From contig OX381721.1 of assembly GCA_947462335.1 (NCBI GenBank), forward strand, positions 36,916,488 to 36,980,487: a stretch of 64,000 nt of DNA, in the 5' to 3' direction. Position 1 is the stretch's first letter. Each line of letters opens with the position of its first letter. The stretch is from Harmothoe impar (taxonomy: Eukaryota > Annelida > Polychaeta > Phyllodocida > Polynoidae). Positions 41,093-51,851 of the stretch are shown piece after piece. A program made the position numbers and the translations under genes. Below the pieces are notes generated by a model, which saw only the letters and a program-made list of their open reading frames with translations, searched no databases and had not been told where the DNA came from.

Positions 41093-42455
41093 AGCTCCTT
41101 TCCTGATGTGAGGAGAGGGTACTACTGTATGTGAGAGAAGGGTTGGACATTAGGGAGGGGTTGGACATTAGGGAGGGGTTGGATGTAAGAGAGGGGGCTG
41201 GCTGTAATGGAGGGGGTGGATGTGAGTAAGGGTGTTGTACTTGAAGGCATGGGTTGGACATGAGGGAAGGGGTTGGATGTGAGGGTGAGGGTCGGACATA
41301 TGATTTGTAAGCGATAGTGTTGGAAGTGAGGAATTTAAATGAGATATTATGTCAGGAGGGCCTGTATTACCCTGTAATGCAACTGGCTCTGTTACTATAG
41401 ACAAGTAGCAAAATATGCCTGTTGCTAGGCAACCATTAGAAATACAGAAAATTAATCTCACCACAAGATTCCCTATAGTTGATTTTATTTTTATTTTTTA
41501 GGGGGGGGGGGGTGGTAGGTATTGCTAGCAACAAACATCCATGTTCAGTAGGTAGTGTATGTGAGCAGAAGGTAGTGGACCTGAGGAGAAGGTAGGAGAC
41601 ATGAGGAGAAGGTAGTGGATGTGAGGAAAAGGTAGTGGATGTGAGGAAGATGCAAAATGGACTTGTCGGAACACTTTAAGCAAACTACTGTTATCATAAT
41701 TAGCCAAGATATAGCCTAGCATCAATTGTCTCATCAAGCAAACCACTGCTATTGCAAGTTGCTGTTGCAAGTTGCTGGGTCTCTCTCCCCAGAGTAAACT
41801 ATCTGTGTTGTCTGTAGGGTAAAGAATGCATGGACCCTTGTTGCTAGGCAATAACTGGGCTAATGTATATAGAATGTATCTGGAATTCATGGTATACCTA
41901 CCTAAGCATTGAATGAACAAGATGCTAGAAATAACTTCATTCTGAACATCTGCAGTTAGAGGTACTGTTGCTATGCAGAAATAACAAAGTATGTCTGTTG
42001 CTAGGCAATATATGGGCCAATACATATATATAGATGTAAATATTATGATATAATTGACTAAGAATATTGCAAGATAATCCATATACCATCCAACTGTAAT
42101 GCAACTGTATTGGCTCTGTTACTATAGATAAGTAGCCCAATATGCCTGTTGCTAGGCAACCATTAGAAATACAGAAAAATAAACCTCACCACAAAATTCC
42201 CTATAGTTGATTTTGGGGGGGTAGGTAATGTTAGAAAAGTGATAGCTCTATTTTCTTAAGAGAAAGAGCTCCACTAAGCTCTAATTACACTAGTTAACTT
42301 AATTGGCCTAAAAATAGCTCAAATAGTAAAAATCAAAAATGGAGCGGTATCCTATCTTCTTTAGCACCCTTTAATCCATACATTCCACTTGAAAAAGTAC
42401 CATAACCATGAAAATCCCACGGGATCTAGTAAATGTGACAATTGCCCCCCCACTA

Positions 42456-43198
42456 TATTGTGGATTCTTGGGTATAAGCCTTTCTTGTGTATTAGCTAGA
42501 CCTAGACTTTGGAAAAATCCAATAAGCTTCACAGAGGATCTAGTTGTGACGACTTTAGTACTGTACTGTATTAACAAAGAACCTTGTCTTAGGTGCATGT
42601 CGACTTGTGGCAAACAATATTAGTCTGAATGGTATTAGATGCATTCTGTACCATTCTCACTTAGAAACCCCAATTTTCACAAGAAGTTTTACCCATTTAG
42701 GGTAATATCATTTGCCACCTTTGGATGATGTAATGACAGACCCAGAGAGCTGTAGCAGCTTATGTGACAGAATTAGATGCATTCTGGGCCACCGTGAATT
42801 CTCGAGTAGAAACCGCAGTATTTAGAGGAATCAAAACCGGAGTGAGGCATACGGGGTTAGCCCAAAAATCTAGAAGTGGCAACCACAAATGGTTTTAATA
42901 TGTAAATTAAACTCATATGGGAGAAATTATAGGCAGAAAACTTTTTCAAATTGGCGACCAAGATGAAAACAAGATGCCCACTTAGGACCGGGACGATGTA
43001 ATGACAGACGGTGAGAGCTGGCGCCCCTGTGCCCCGGTCCTGAAGGCACGTTGTGTGATGGCATTCAGTGCACCTTATCCTGTACTGCATCTATAGCATG
43101 GAGCATGCAACAGCCACACGGCCTCAGCACGGTAAATCTAGCTCCCCATCAGTTACCAACCTACAGTATAGGGCAGGGTACAGGCACTACGAGGCACT
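42456..43198. other. No gene seen; weak internal duplication
   Basis: TTAGATGCATTCTG..CCAC/CCAT occurs at 42638 and 42773, followed by AGAAACC, and GATGTAATGACAGAC at 42727 and 42993. This indicates a decayed local repeat. No element ends or convincing exon. Confidence 0.4.
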
Positions 43199-43528
43199 GG
43201 GGCCCATTTCTCAAGTTTGAACGATTCATTCTGCTCAATGTTGCTTAAGTATAGCAGTGAACGATTCATGAAACCCTTACATATAGTAGTGAACGATTCA
43301 TGAAACCCTTACATAACGCAGTGGACAATTCATGCAGCTGAATTGTACACACCAAGAAAGCTCTGGAAGAAAGCATAGGTCTTGACGAAAGCTCTGGACG
43401 AAAGCCATTCTTTAAACATAAAGCATCCCAAAGAATTTGAGAGTCAACCAATTCACACTGGACAATTCTCAAATTATTTGCATAATTGGCAAAAGTGTGA
43501 TCGTTTCCCATTGAGAAATAGGCCCCTG
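43199..43528. mobile_element. Family R MITE
   Basis: TGGGGCCCATTTCTCAAGTT at the left pairs with TTGAGAAATAGGCCCC at the right. The interior has a direct repeat of GAACGATTCATGAAACCCTT. Confidence 0.82.
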
Positions 43529-43730
43529 AGTTGTTAGGTTTTGGCAGAAGTTCCATTAACATCAGTGGTACAACTGTACAAAATCCCCAGCGCTCTCTTT
43601 TTGAATTTAATTATTCAAGAATAACTTATTTGATAGTCATCGCTTGCTTAAGATCACATCATACTCATTCATACCACACTGCTATCATCAAATCACATCG
43701 CACCAGTTGGTGCACAAGCATGCTGTGAGC

Positions 43731-44174
43731 TACACTGTCAGAAGTTAGTGTAGCTGCACAGCGGAATATACTATAGATTTACAGTATAAAAGTTTCCAGT
43801 ATCACATACTGTTCAGCTACCCTCACCTACTGTAAAACTCACACATAAAAGGTCTTTGGATCAAGTCTTACCTTTGCACAATACAAAATACGTTTTTTCT
43901 ATTTTTATTTCTTTAACCCAATTGACATGCATTTCCACCAATACTGAGACATACATGTTAGCTAGTGGTATTTGAATCTCTAGATTTGTATTATTTAAAT
44001 GTTTTATGCACATTTTAACAGTACTACCTATTGTGCCCAGGTGGGACTCGAACCCATGATCTCCAGATAGTGGATTACAGTAGGTGAGTTTGTAGCTGTA
44101 CAGTATGTAATACTCGAAACCAAAAATACCCCCTTTTATACTGTTCAGCTACAGTACTTACTTCTAACAGTGTA
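43731..44174. mobile_element. Family P MITE with a tRNA-like B box
   Basis: TACACTGTCAGAAGTTAGTG and TAGCTG at the left pair with CAGCTACAGTACTTACTTCT, then AACAGTGTA, at the right. Terminal TA suggests a TA target. On the minus strand at 44043-44055, GGGTTCGAGTCCC is a perfect tRNA T-arm/B-box, preceded by GGAGATCAT; no matching A box or acceptor stem was found. A related end is at 50560-50580. Confidence 0.8.
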
Positions 44175-44555
44175 TGGCAAGCTCACAGTCTAAGAACTTT
44201 GAAGCACCTAAACCAGGACTATTCGAAATGAGCTGTGTTAATCTCATATTATATTTAACTATTGTAATGGCCAAAGGAGTTCAATTGTAGCAGCGGCGAC
44301 AATTTATGGAATATCATGAGAAAGAATAAATTCTTTTCAAACAAAAAAAAAGAGTTGTCGATTGTAACGTCCTGATTAATTGCAGGTCACTGGACAGTAG
44401 TTAACTGTCGTAGCCCATTTAAGCATAGGGATTTAAAATGAAGGACGGTTTGGTTTATGAATTCATTAACTCAAGGACTTGCTTTGAAAGAGATAATCTG
44501 GGGGCACTCACGGTAACATTAGCAGTTACGCCAGATTATGTAACAGTCAAATCAA
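44175..44555. other. No gene seen
   Basis: AT-rich, with an A-run at 44342. No element ends recognised. Confidence 0.4.
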
Positions 44556-44823
44556 CATACACAGAGGGACGAAACAGCATTAAAAGGGATACCAAGTTGC
44601 CTCCAAAAAGACTCCCTGTTCAGTTTGCCTAAGGGAGCCTAGGTGACTCTCTGGCTGACCTATGGTAGTCACCTGGGGCAGTCAAATTACCCAGAGAGCT
44701 TTATAAGTATCCCAGGTGACTCCCTTGGGTCACCTTAGGTGACATATGCTCCCCTAAAGAGGGGAGTCATTCTGGAGGCAACCTGGACTCCCTTTGGACG
44801 TGGTTTCATTTTCTCTGTGTATG
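44556..44823 (+). mobile_element. Family C MITE
   Basis: ACATACACAGAGGGACGAAA and CATTAAAAGGGATACC at the left; GGAGGCAACCTGGACTCCCT and CATTTTCTCTGTGTATGC at the right. Interior GTGACTCTCTGGCTGACCTA and its partial complement. Confidence 0.85.
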
Positions 44824-45040
44824 CATAGTTGAGACTGATTGCACCGTGAGTGTAAATCCATGCTATAACATACTTAGGCGGGACTGGAGATGGTTGCAGG
44901 CACCCACGCTGATAACAGCTGTCAAGGTGGGAACAAGCTTGTCCTTGGAAGAAGCTGTTACCGAGGGACAAGGTACCACTCAAAATGTGCATTTTCAGTG
45001 CTTTTGGCGGCAACTGGCTCCACTATGTTAAATATATAGA

Positions 45041-45205
45041 TCACAGAGAAAAGAAACAGAGTCAACTATAGCTCTCTGGGTCATATGACTCTCACAGGTG
45101 ACTCCCCTAGGTCAGCCAGAGAGTCACCTAGGCTCCCTTAGGCGACCTGCACTCCCCTAAAGAAAGGGAGTCATTCTGGAGGCAACCTGGACTCCCTTTT
45201 GACGC
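45041..45205 (+). mobile_element. Family C MITE, left side deleted
   Basis: CACAGAGAAAAGAAACAGAG, then TCAACTATAGCTCTCTGGGT, jumps directly into the right half. The right end is intact to CCCTTTTGACGCC. Confidence 0.78.
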
Positions 45206-45542
45206 CATCACGTTGTCCTATTATTAGGAACAATAGCGAGATACATAAAGCCAAATCTTAGAAAAAAGGCCAAGCCAACTTTTTTAACATGGATTTGTTG
45301 CATCTAATTGTGCAGTTGGACAAAAACTAGCTTGGGCGCATTGCCCTTCTGCCGCCAGCACCCCTATCTATACAATGCTCCTTGACGGTCTTATTCATTT
45401 AAAATGACTATGACACTATATCTTATGTTAAGACTTCTTCAGGCAGAGGCTGGAAAGTACTCTTGTTCAATTGACTTGGATAACGCTGCAACTAATGGAC
45501 ATAAGACTTTCCTTCACTGTAACCTGAGCTTACCCTACGTCT

Positions 45543-45772
45543 AAGGGAGTGGTCATCTTTGATTTTTAACAACAGGGGGGGGGGATGGTTGGTGAATTTG
45601 TGGGGACCAAAATCATTGCATCCCTTTTTAGCAAAAAGCCAGTGTGTTACTATAGCTCAAAGGGGTCGGCCGCATACAATTTCAACCTGCCTAAGGGGAG
45701 GGGGACAAAAATAAATTCAAACCTTTTTCGACTCGCGCAAAAATCCACCCCTGTTGTTAAAAAATGACCACT
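45543..45772. mobile_element. Family J MITE
   Basis: AGGGAGTGGTCATCTTTGAT and TTTTAACAACAGGGG at the left, CCCTGTTGTTAAAAAATGAC, then CACTGA, at the right. The interior ACTATAGCTCAAAGGGGTCG block is shared with the 13684 copy. Confidence 0.85.
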
Positions 45773-45779
45773 GACCGAG

Positions 45780-45896
45780 CAGGAAGTAGTATGTATCCAT
45801 GTGTGCCAGATGTGTGCATACAGGTGTTGGTACCTGGCCTATATGTTCAGGCCTACAGGTGTATACATATAGGCTTTACACACCTCATAGAGGGGG
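45780..45896. repeat. Short repeat shared with 47395-47475
   Basis: GGTGTTGGTACCTGGCCTAT, ATGTTCAGGCCTACAGGTGT and ATAGGCTTT parallel GGTGTGGGTACGCAGCCTAT, ATGTTGAGGCCTGTGTG and GTAGGCTTT at 47420-47470. Nature unknown. Confidence 0.55.
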
Positions 45897-46212
45897 GGGG
45901 GTCCCCCTGTCGCATGTCGATTTTAAGAAATGACCGTGTCACATACGTCTAATGAAAAAGCCATGTCACCAGTGTCACTAAGTGATTCATTCATGGGGTT
46001 CTTGGGGCCGCAGTCCCCAGGAAATTTAGGAAAATTGACACCCTACAGGGCCGAAATTTGAAGAAAAAGTTGGATAACCTACTGTACTCCAAATGAGGGA
46101 TTTTTCTATATAACTAAGCCCCGTGTCACATGTCGATTTTAAGAAATGGCCATGTCGTCATGTCGATTTTAAGAAATGGTTATGTCGCCATGTCAAACTT
46201 AGGGGTCTATAC
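45897..46212. repeat. Family I tandem repeat, second site
   Basis: Units CATGTCGATTTTAAGAAATG at 45915, 46131 and 46158, with ATGTCACC/ATGTCGCC spacers, like 10388-10634. Confidence 0.72.
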
Positions 46213-46267
46213 CCATTGTAGAAGCTAGCAGCTAGCCGACACTGAGGTCAGGTAAGCCTGGGCTCCA

Positions 46268-46506
46268 CTAGGGCGACACTGGAGTCTGCGAAATCTTATT
46301 TCTGTTTTGTTTTGCACATTTTGCTTCATTTCGCCCCATTTCGCTTCATCTCACTGCAGTTTTGCCCTGAGTGTCGCCCTCTTCATGGCAACACTCAGGG
46401 CGAATCTCAGGTGACACCAGGCGACACCAGGCGGAACTAGGCAACACCAGGCGAAACAAAGGATAAAAAGATCGCCACGTTTCGCAGCTAGCAGTGTCGC
46501 TCTAGT
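46268..46506. mobile_element. Family S MITE
   Basis: CTAGGGCGACACTGGAGT at the left pairs with AGCAGTGTCGCTCTAG at the right. The middle has GCCCTGAGTGTCGCC / GGCAACACTCAGGGC and repeats of CACCAGGCGACACCAGGCG. Confidence 0.8.
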
Positions 46507-47864
46507 TAGGGTGTTACATCCACAGCGCCAATGGCCTCCCCACAGGGTAGTACTGGGTGAGCAGGCGGCCCATGGCACCTGTATCTGCAGTAGGGGAGTA
46601 ATATATGACCTTAGTCTATGGCATATCCGCAGGTATCTATGTATCTTCCAATACAATACAAAGTATAATGATATTCTATACATATTGGGCCATATTTCAA
46701 ATACTGTACACTTTTTGTGGTGTAAGTAGTTTGGTAATTATGACAAGAAATAAAATATAAATTGAGATTTAACCATGATAAATTGATTTTTCGAAAAGTG
46801 TACAGTAGAAACTAGAGACTTCAAACATTCAAAAGTAGGCTAGGATTATTAAATCAATCAATTTTTTTCACAATTCTTGCGGAATTTGACACTAGTGAAT
46901 GCTATAGTAATGTTATCACATCCACATAGCACTCAAAATAGAGACATCACTACCAAATAGCATTGTATTATATATTATATCAGTAAAATAATTCAATGGA
47001 TAATGCATATACTTATTGAATTATAGCTAGGTGAAGTTCATGCATTTCCCTGTTTTATAGTGTGTAGCTGCAAGCAGGGTGATTACTCACTATGCTACAT
47101 GCAGCAGTAGGGCTTTACTCCATAGGTGCCATTTGGGTCATAGGCTATGTATAGACCAGCAGGGGTGACATATAAACAACTTTTCCAACTTTCAATGGTT
47201 GTCACGCATTTTCCATTAAAGTTATCCTTATTCTGATTAGTGCATTACATTAGTATATATTTTCACTAGCAGCTTGGCTATAGACATCAATTATGGACAC
47301 ACTAATCCATTTTCGATGGAACACCCTACTCTAGTGGAGTCCGGCCTATAGGCTGATACACCATTGTTACATTTTATTGGCCCAAGTAGGACGGTCCAAG
47401 CGTGTTGGGTGTGGCTAAAGGTGTGGGTACGCAGCCTATATGTTGAGGCCTGTGTGTGTACATGTAGGCTTTGTGCTGTGTCCTTGTACAGAGTGTTTGC
47501 TCACCACAGGTCGTGCAGGGTACACCAGTTAGCAGGGTCAATAGGTTACAGCATCAGATCGTTACTGTGTGAGGCTCACAGTGTGAGCTGCTATAATGAT
47601 AGGTACATATATATATACAGGCAGGAAGAACTTCCTGTACAGGTCATATGGGCTTGTTGAACTGCCTTCCTTGCAAACAAGATCATGGCAGGAGCAAGTT
47701 GAAGCATTCTTGTGTCTTGACTCATGATCAGTATAAAAAATGTGCGAAGCGGTGGCCTGATGGAGATATAATTGGGCTACTCATTACTAACTTCAAGTGT
47801 TGTAACATGAATTAACATATTTATATCTCCATCTGCCCTTAATAAACCATTTTCTATCAAGCCA
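46507..47864. other. No gene seen
   Basis: Long AT-rich stretch with no inverted ends recognised. Frames at 46351-46729 overlap on both strands, and the frame at 47364-47660 lies in the repeat shared with 45780. Short TA runs occur near 46975 and 47605. Confidence 0.4.
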
Positions 47865-47960
47865 GTCAAAGCTGGCACCCGGTCAAAGCTGGCACCCAGT
47901 CAAAGCTGGCACCCGGTCAAAGACGTTCACAATGGACTGGTCTCATGAGACACAGCCTTA
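47865..47960. mobile_element. Family D half-element
   Basis: Four units of GTCAAAGCTGGCACCCG, then GGTCAAAGACGTTCAC and CTCATGAGACACAGCCTTA: only the right end with its subterminal repeats. Confidence 0.75.
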
Positions 47961-48084
47961 ACATCTTCCCCCAGACGATACACTATGTAGGGTTAACACA
48001 TGGAGCCGGGTACCAGTATTGTGTGTGTTTTTGTGTAGCTAAAACTAGATACAGATAGGTAGACAAGCAGCTGGCATGTTTCCC

Positions 48085-48456
48085 AGAAGGCTCAGTCTCA
48101 TGGGTTTGAAACAATTCAAACGTCTTTGACCGAGTGAAGTCTTTGACCAGGCAGCATTAATATGGCAGAACTACTATGTTATAAGAAAAGCGGGGAAATA
48201 CTGCATATATTGATACACGTTTATGGTAAACATGAGCATACTATTCATAGTAGAACATGATATTATAATTTCCAATAAACATGTAAAAACATATTATGGC
48301 AGTATTTTACTGTTTTGCTTACTATATAGGCCTCATTTATTCCATCATATCACTCCCCAGTCAAAGAATACACCCGGTCAAAGATTTCACCCGGTCAAAG
48401 ACTACACCCGTCAAAGACGATTGAATTGTTACCAACTCATGAGACTGAGCCAGAAG
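48085..48456. mobile_element. Family D MITE (CAAAGA subtype)
   Basis: CAGAAGGCTCAGTCTCATGG, AACAATTCAAACGTCTTTGA at the left; repeats of ACACCCGGTCAAAGA, TTGAATTGTT and CTCATGAGACTGAGCCAGAA at the right. The interior is AT-rich and non-coding. Confidence 0.82.
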
Positions 48457-49174
48457 TGTGTGGACTGACTTCCTGTTAGAGGAATAGCGCACTGCATCAT
48501 GGGTAGAGGAGAGTCGACTTATTTAGAACAACATGTATACATTTCAGACACGACAACTCCTAAACTCTATAATTATAAACTTTAGTATTTTATACTTCAG
48601 CATGAATTATCTCATTATACTGTTAACAAACTGTACATCCTACTGCCCATGTACACTGATACTGTGGCATATAATTATACTGTGCAACAGAAGTAAATCC
48701 TACTACCCATATACAAAAATATTCTTTTTGATTTATATTTTACTCATTTTATATAAGGAAAAATCAGATATATTCTGTTTGTTTTATAATCATTTAACCA
48801 ACGTTGGAGTGCTTTACACGTATCTTATTCATTGTCTATCGACACTAAAGCTAAATTTCTCAAAAGAACTCAGATGAATAGCTGGCGTTGATTCTATTCG
48901 AAATGTATTTATTTATTGGTCAAAAAATCGTCCAAAATTCGCAAAGGCAATTTTTCTTTGTCATGTCAAAATCTGTACGTATATAGGAAAGGAAACTATA
49001 TCAGACCAAACCCTAGATAAGCATACGGGAATCGACTGAGCAAAGCGTGCACTGAAGATTGCCTATCAAAGAAACAGCCGCAAACAGTGGGCTGCAACTG
49101 TTAGCATGTCTGTGTGACTTGTAGACCCGGGATCATTACCATCGTGGGAACCACCCACCTGACACGGCCTTTCA
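48457..49174. other. AT-rich stretch with an unsupported 114-codon frame
   Basis: The frame at 48533-48877 is rich in Ile, Leu, Tyr and Phe because the DNA is AT-rich. It could form membrane helices on paper, but there is no family motif and CTACTGCCCATGTACA / CTACTACCCATATACA shows it is internally repetitive. Not called as a gene. Confidence 0.45.
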
Positions 49175-50165
49175 TATAGACATACACACAGGGGCTGGGG
49201 GGCATCTCATAGCAATACACAGGGGTCAGGGGACCATCTTATAGGCATATACACAGGGGTTGGGGGAGCAACTCATAGCCATAATACACAGGGGTTGGGG
49301 GGCATCTCATAGCCATATACACAGGAATTGGGGGAGCAACTCAATGTCATATACACAGGGGTTGGGGGACCATCTTATAGCCATAAGACACAGGGGTGGG
49401 GGAGCAACTTATAGCCATACACACAGGGGTTGGGGGGCATCTCAATGTCATATACACAGGGGTTGGGGGAGCATCTCATAGCCATATACACAGGGGTTGG
49501 GGGAGCATCTCAATGTCATGATACACAGGGATTGGGGGGCATCTCATAGCCATAATACTAAGGGGTTGGGGGACCATCTCATAGCCATATACACAGGGGT
49601 TGGGGGAGCATCTCAATGTCATATACACAGGGGTTGGGGGAACATCTTAAAGCCATAAGACACAGGGGTTGGGGGAGGATCCCAATGTCATATACACAGG
49701 GATTGGGGGACCATCTTATAGACATAATACACAGGGGTTGGGGGAGCATCTTATAGCCAAATACACAGGGTTGGGGGAGCATCTCATGGCCATATATACA
49801 GGGTTGGGGGAGCATCTCATGGCTATACACACAGGGGTTGGGGGAGCATCTCAATGTCATATACACAAGAGTTGGGGGAGCATCGCGATGTCATATACAC
49901 AGGGGTTGGGGGAGTATCTCATAGCCATAATACACAGGGGCTGGGGGAGCAACCCATAGCCATATACACAGGGATTGGGGGACCATCTTATAGCCATATA
50001 CACAAGGGTTGGGGGATCATCTTATAGCCATAATACACAGGGGTTGGGGGAGCATCTCAATGCCATATACACAGGGGTTGGGGGAGGATCCCAATGCCAC
50101 ATACACAGAGTTGGGGGAGCATCTCAACGCAATGTACATAGGGGTTGGGGGACAACCTCATAGCC
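49175..50165. repeat. 34-bp minisatellite, about 28 units
   Basis: Units of GGGGGAGCATCTCATAGCCA followed by TATACACAGGGGTT. Variants alternate ATAGCCAT with AATGTCAT, and GAGCATC with GACCATC. Because 34 is not a multiple of 3, three units make one 102-bp coding period, so several frames on both strands stay open (49260-49481, 49669-49959, 49975-50163, minus 49579-49866). These are not evidence of a protein. Confidence 0.95.
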
Positions 50166-50500
50166 AACTTTTTCTTAGACCATTGAATACAGCCACATTG
50201 TATTCAATGGGGGCATTGAATACAGCATTTGAGTGCTAAAGCATAGTAAATCTTAAATAGTAAAAAATGCCAAAAATAAATAGACAAATGCCAACGCCCA
50301 TTGATACTTTCCTTTGCATATTCAAATCCATCAGAGACAATATCAATGTAGTTGGCATTTGTGTTTATTTTATAATTTTAAGCCATTGAATGAAGGAAAA
50401 ACAACTTCACCTAAGGCCATTGAATACGGCCACATTGTTTTCAGTGGGGGGCATTGAATACGGCATTTGAGTGCTAAAGCATAGTAAATCTTGTATCTAA
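50166..50500. mobile_element. Family F MITE, longest copy
   Basis: ACAAATGCCAACGCCCATTG (50284) and GTAGTTGGCATTTGTGTTTA (50350) form the inner inverted repeat. Direct repeats ATTGAATACAGCCACATTGT and GCATTTGAGTGCTAAAGCAT occur on both sides (50185/50420 and 50225/50465). Confidence 0.72.
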
Positions 50501-50789
50501 AAAAAAAAGAAGACATATTTTCAGTTTTAAAACCAAAGACATGTTCTTTTATGCTGTAGCTATACTAACTTCTAACATTGTGGGGTAATGGCTTGAATAA
50601 GTACAGGGGTCTCAAATCAACACAGGGTAAAATGTACCATCGGAATTCATAAGGGCAGGAACGCTTTTTTAAGTCACTACGGTATGTGCCTTTAAATATG
50701 CAAATATCAAGATGAAAATATAACTAACAGAGGTTTTCAAGTAGATTATCTCATCATATTCAGCGCAAGCTTCCACAGAGCAATCAGCA

Positions 50790-51350
50790 GTCATGATGCA
50801 TGGATGCAGCCCTGGCGAGCATCTCACCAGTGCTGCATCCATGCATCATGCTGGCCCTATGGTGTTGATACACTCCTGGAGGGTCTGCATCATGCACCAA
50901 TGCAGCACTGTCTAGTTAAACACCAGTCTTTGCACAGGACATTTGGTACTGCAAAATTCTCAATGTTGAAGGACCAGCTACAGTTTTGGAGGACCGGATG
51001 GCCACATATCTGACAATTTCTGCAATTTTAGTATAGGAGAGTCTTTTCTATTAGAAATAAATTTTATTTGTACACATTTATAGCCAAATCAGGATCGATA
51101 TATATATTTAGAGACTATATTGACAAACATATTTCAGCTTTGGAAGCCCAACTGAATTCTTCAGAAAAGCCCAACATGTGACTGGACATTTAGTCCTGCT
51201 ACACTTGTGAATCTGCTGGACAGGTGGCATTTTAGACGGACATTGCCACTGTCCTGTATGTTTTAGCAAAGACTGAAACACCCAGGCTCCATTAGCGCAT
51301 TCATGATGGCAAATCTTTGATTTAGAGACTTGCCGTCATTAAATAGTTAA
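50790..51350. mobile_element. Family E fragment with nested family H
   Basis: TCATGATGCATGGATGCAGC and CAGTGCTGCATCCATGCATC are the first family E hairpin. GTCTGCATCATGCACCAATG starts the second, which is broken by a family H element; a possible tail (TTCATGATGGCAAATC) follows at 51300. Confidence 0.7.
50933..51275. mobile_element. Family H MITE, long copy, nested in E
   Basis: CAGTCTTTGCACAGGACATT to GACAT..TTTTAGCAAAGACTG, oriented opposite to the 9556 copy. It carries about 130 extra AT-rich bases (51045-51175) with no counterpart in the 240-bp copy. Confidence 0.8.
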
Positions 51351-51376
51351 GGCACTCTGCTGTCTATACATGGTTA

Positions 51377-51851
51377 GGCCAAACAAATAAAAGCTGTGTT
51401 TCAGGTTACATAGTCTGAAGATCTAGTTAGAGTAGGTTGGCTTTTCTTTCCTTGGTCTGAAGAGTACCCCAAAATTGACTTGCAAACTTCAGCACTGACT
51501 CACCGACAATGGCATTGACTTGTGGATTATCAAATTGACTCTGAAATAGCCCCAAAATTGTTTTATTAAGACAGATTGATCCCATGGGATAAAAAATACC
51601 TAAGAATTGACTCACAAACTTCAGCGCCAAAACTGGCGTGGACTTGTGGACCATCAAATTGACTCTGAAATAGCCCCAAAATTACTTAAAATATACTTTT
51701 TTTCTTCAAAATTGGATAAAAGCTTCTAGGGTCGGCCCTGTTTTGCTAGGTAGGGTCGGGTAACCTGAAACACATCTTTTTTTCTTTTGGCCCAGGGTCG
51801 GCCCTGTTTTGCTAGGTAAGGCTGGGTAACACACCTCTCCGTATTTGGCCT
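51377..51851. mobile_element. Family G-related element with internal direct repeat
   Basis: GGCCAAACAAATAAAAGCTG and GTTTCAGGTTACATAG at the left; GGGTAACCTGAAACACATCT and CTTTTGGCCCAGGG, then a second ending TTTGGCC, at the right. Two copies of a segment of about 95 bp with CAAATTGACTCTGAAATAGC, then CCCAAAATT, lie at about 51470-51565 and 51590-51685. Confidence 0.68.

Larger units (their letters stand above)
39290..42453 (+). mobile_element. X-box-rich fold-back transposon, copy 2 (3164 bp)
   Basis: Directly follows copy 1 after a single shared TA (39288-39289) and is followed by TA (42454). By eye I found only two substitutions (38227/41392 and 38907/42073) and two one-base length differences (a T run near 40058 and the G run near 41510). 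Arms, loop repeats and the nested family A MITE (40064-40423) are the same as in copy 1. Confidence 0.9.

Noticed and set aside
44043..44072. Functional tRNA gene on the minus strand
   Set aside because: Only the T-arm is well formed; no A box or acceptor stem found upstream.
48533..48877. 114-codon hydrophobic frame as a membrane protein
   Set aside because: Composition follows AT-rich DNA; the sequence is internally repetitive and lacks any family feature.
49175..50165. CRISPR-like array or repeat-protein gene
   Set aside because: Contiguous 34-bp units with no spacers, and open in several frames simply because of the unit length.
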